From Pseudomonadota bacterium (GTDB lineage: Bacteria > Pseudomonadota > Alphaproteobacteria > UBA9655), in assembly GCA_021809225.1 (NCBI GenBank), contig JAKBAL010000121.1:1-6970 (forward strand): DNA of 6,970 nt, given 5' to 3'. Position 1 is the stretch's first letter. Each line of letters starts with the position of its first letter. The translations under genes and the position numbers were made by a program. The notes under the pieces were generated by a model, which worked only from the letters and a program-made list of their open reading frames with translations, made no database searches and was not told the origin of the DNA. Of the stretch, positions 5,563-6,970 are shown one piece after another.

Positions 5563-6243
5563 TCACCTTCCGTCCGATTCCTGAAAAAAATGACGCTTTG
5601 CAGCCGAAATTCTTCTCACCCAATTCTCTTTATAGATTTGAGCTAAAGAAGGATCATCAATAAGAAGGATATTTTCGGCGTTTTTGGAATTAGCGGCCTT
5701 GCTCCAATTAAAGGAACCCGTCAGCACAAAACGATCATCTAAAATCATCGTTTTGTTATGAGCAATGCCTAGGGCCCGATCAATAAACACGGGAATTCCT
5801 ATTTTAGAAAAAAATTGAAGATGAGAATATTTATTTCGGATCTGAGATTTGTCGATAAGAATTTTTACATCAACGCCTCTTTCATATGCATCAACCAAGG
5901 CTTGCGCAATTTGAAGAGAGGTGAATGAGTAAGCCATGACAAAGATGGAGATCTTTGCATCCTCAATGGCTGAAACAATGCCATTTGTGCATTGACCTTC
6001 AGGACTAAAACAGACATTGATGTGAGCTTTTTCCGTTGAGGAAGCCACCCAGCCTTCGTTTAAGGTAGGGTAGAGCGAAAAACCAACACCACATCCTATG
6101 AAGAAAGCCAGAAAAGCAGGTGGGCTAAATTTTGAAAAAGGTAGAACTTTAAAAGCCTTTCTTTTGGTAGGTTTTCTTTTTTCAATCATGTTTAAGAAAT
6201 CTCGATCCAGGATGATTTCTTTGTCCACCCACCAAATCTTCAT
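5563..6243 (-). CDS. Single-HKD phospholipase D-family protein (Nuc-like nuclease), exported or membrane-anchored
   Basis: 226 aa as read from ATG 6243. One complete HKD motif is present: His162-x-Lys164, Asp169, then Gly176-Ser177-x-Asn179 (HNKTMILDDRFVLTGSFNW). Single-HKD proteins of this size act as homodimers, either as Nuc-type nucleases or as phospholipases, and cleave phosphodiesters through a phosphohistidine. The C-terminal part resembles the short rickettsial Pld as I recall it. A hydrophobic stretch (about 42-57) after a basic region (21-36) looks like a signal peptide or anchor, so the active site should lie outside the cytoplasm. This fits better if translation starts at internal Met19 (6189), because the first 18 residues would be an unusual acidic extension before a signal sequence. 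ATG 6243, however, overlaps the upstream kinase stop as ATGA and could be coupled to it. Neither start has a strong Shine-Dalgarno. Confidence 0.85.
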   Translation of the reverse strand: MKIWWVDKEIILDRDFLNMIEKRKPTKRKAFKVLPFSKFSPPAFLAFFIGCGVGFSLYPTLNEGWVASSTEKAHINVCFSPEGQCTNGIVSAIEDAKISIFVMAYSFTSLQIAQALVDAYERGVDVKILIDKSQIRNKYSHLQFFSKIGIPVFIDRALGIAHNKTMILDDRFVLTGSFNWSKAANSKNAENILLIDDPSLAQIYKENWVRRISAAKRHFFQESDGR

Positions 6244-6970
6244 CGCTCACGCTTGTAGTCGGCAAGAACTTCATCAATGATCCGTCTGGAGTTTTCTGCT
6301 TCGAGGGGGTTAGTACCGGGCAAGGCAGCGAATACGATCAAGGCCTTCCATAAAGTCCAGCCACGGCCACGTGCCCAGGTAGCACTATCGAGTGGAAGGC
6401 TCGCGCGAAACGCGTCTCGACTTTTTCCTTTGAAAAATGTCCACGCAATCGCCAGATCACACGCGGGATCACCGACTGCCAGCCCTCCAAAATCAATAAC
6501 AGCGCTCAACTTTCCTTTTTGAACAAGTAGGTTGCCAGCGCTGATGTCCCCATGGACCCACACTGGCGATCTTTGCCAAGTGGTTTCAAGAGCTCTTTCC
6601 CAGAGTTCTGTAACAGAATCAGCATCGATTTTGTCGCCAAGAGTCACGATTGCTTGCCGGGTTTCAGCGTCATAGGTTACAAGAGGGCCGCCGCGATAGA
6701 AATTGTGCGGCCCCGCTATCGGCCCACCTGTGGCATCGATTCGTTGCAGGGTCACGAGGAATTCGGCCAGCGCAGTTGCGAAGCCATCCAGATCAGCTAT
6801 GGGCGTAAATGCAGCGGTGTCGCCCTCAATCCAGCGATAAACGGACCATTGCCATGGATAACCCTCATCCGGTTCGCCCATTGCCAAAGGAGTTGGAATT
6901 GGGAGTGGCAGCAAAGGTGCTAATCTAGGCAACCACTTTTGTTCTTTTTCCACCTTCATTGCATACTCTT
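6240..6970 (-). CDS. Aminoglycoside phosphotransferase-family kinase (partial; 5' end outside window)
   Basis: APH/choline-kinase-fold small-molecule kinase. Visible from an in-frame Met at 6959, it has 239 residues. The frame stays open to the window edge (E-Y-A before that Met), and VEKEQKWLPRLAPLLPLPIP is normally internal in this family, so the true start and the N-terminal ATP-binding lobe (about 50-60 residues) lie beyond 6970. The catalytic loop VHGDISAGNLL (135-145; His136, Asp138, Asn143) and the metal-binding IDFGGLAVGDPACDLA (155-170; Asp156) are intact. Members may phosphorylate aminoglycosides or other amino-alcohols, and the real substrate cannot be read from the sequence. Base composition is foreign to its neighbours: 39 of 60 bases are G/C at 6361-6420 and 38 of 60 at 6721-6780, against 19 of 60 in the PLD gene at 5821-5880. 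Its stop overlaps the PLD ATG. Confidence 0.88.
   Translation of the reverse strand, partial: EYAMKVEKEQKWLPRLAPLLPLPIPTPLAMGEPDEGYPWQWSVYRWIEGDTAAFTPIADLDGFATALAEFLVTLQRIDATGGPIAGPHNFYRGGPLVTYDAETRQAIVTLGDKIDADSVTELWERALETTWQRSPVWVHGDISAGNLLVQKGKLSAVIDFGGLAVGDPACDLAIAWTFFKGKSRDAFRASLPLDSATWARGRGWTLWKALIVFAALPGTNPLEAENSRRIIDEVLADYKRER

Larger units (their letters stand above)
2318..6970. mobile_element. Putative tRNA-Thr-integrated element (left end; right end outside window)
   Basis: Inferred from three adjacent signals: the tRNA-Thr 3' fragment, phased repeats, and a P4-type integrase gene reading inward. The tRNA fragment's 3' end points left, so the left side is old chromosome and the element should extend to the right. 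Cargo in the window would be the 63-aa protein, the YhcG-type nuclease, the PLD-family protein and the kinase. The right boundary is not seen. The PLD and kinase genes may belong to the chromosome or to another insertion instead. Confidence 0.4.

Noticed and set aside
5553..5573. TGAGT/ACTCA inverted repeat near the end of the PLD gene as a terminator
   Set aside because: Only a 5-bp AT-rich stem, with no T tract on the minus strand.
5424..5615. Minus-strand open frame between the nuclease and PLD genes (includes INPGLPNIEKAERGSFKKP)
   Set aside because: It overlaps the ends of both confident genes, has no start codon with a ribosome-binding site, and I cannot assign it to a family. It could be a remnant, but the support is too thin.
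6277..6923. Plus-strand ORFs of 81 and 123 codons at 6277 and 6552
   Set aside because: Both are antisense shadows of the GC-rich kinase gene, whose conserved catalytic motifs fix the true strand.

Overview
The window looks like AT-rich bacterial DNA, probably from an alphaproteobacterium of intracellular lifestyle (Rickettsiales/Holosporales-like). This rests on an Atm1-type ABC exporter, a short single-HKD phospholipase D-like protein of the kind I recall from rickettsiae, and pervasive A/T-ending codons. The genus cannot be fixed from the sequence alone.

Layout. Positions 1-214 carry a short decayed fragment that resembles the N-terminus of an IS630-type transposase. An intact Atm1-family exporter follows (215-2032), probably resident chromosome. 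From 2033 to 2581 there is no convincing gene. This gap holds a perfect 14-nt palindrome, a possible 28-codon ORF, and the 3' two-thirds of a tRNA-Thr(UGU) gene on the minus strand (2318-2365), which ends abruptly at tRNA position 29. Directly beside it are five hexamers in exact 10-bp register (2365-2410). A P4-type tyrosine recombinase gene follows (2582-3748). The tRNA fragment, the phased repeats and the integrase together look like one end of an element integrated into a tRNA-Thr gene, with the element extending rightwards out of the window.

Inside the putative element are a 63-aa helical protein (3935-4126), two intrinsic terminators (4160-4210 and 4262-4308), and a YhcG/DUF1016 PD-(D/E)XK nuclease (4358-5437). 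The second terminator overlaps an 11-codon ORF with a good Shine-Dalgarno sequence, and its right arm is also complementary to the Shine-Dalgarno of the nuclease gene. This resembles an attenuator or leader controlling the nuclease.

The right part is transcribed leftwards: an aminoglycoside-phosphotransferase-fold kinase running off the right edge (6240 to beyond 6970), then an exported PLD-family nuclease (5563-6243) overlapping it by ATGA. The kinase gene is clearly GC-richer than everything else and is probably a separate, recent acquisition.

No rRNA, complete tRNA, CRISPR array or complete insertion sequence was seen.
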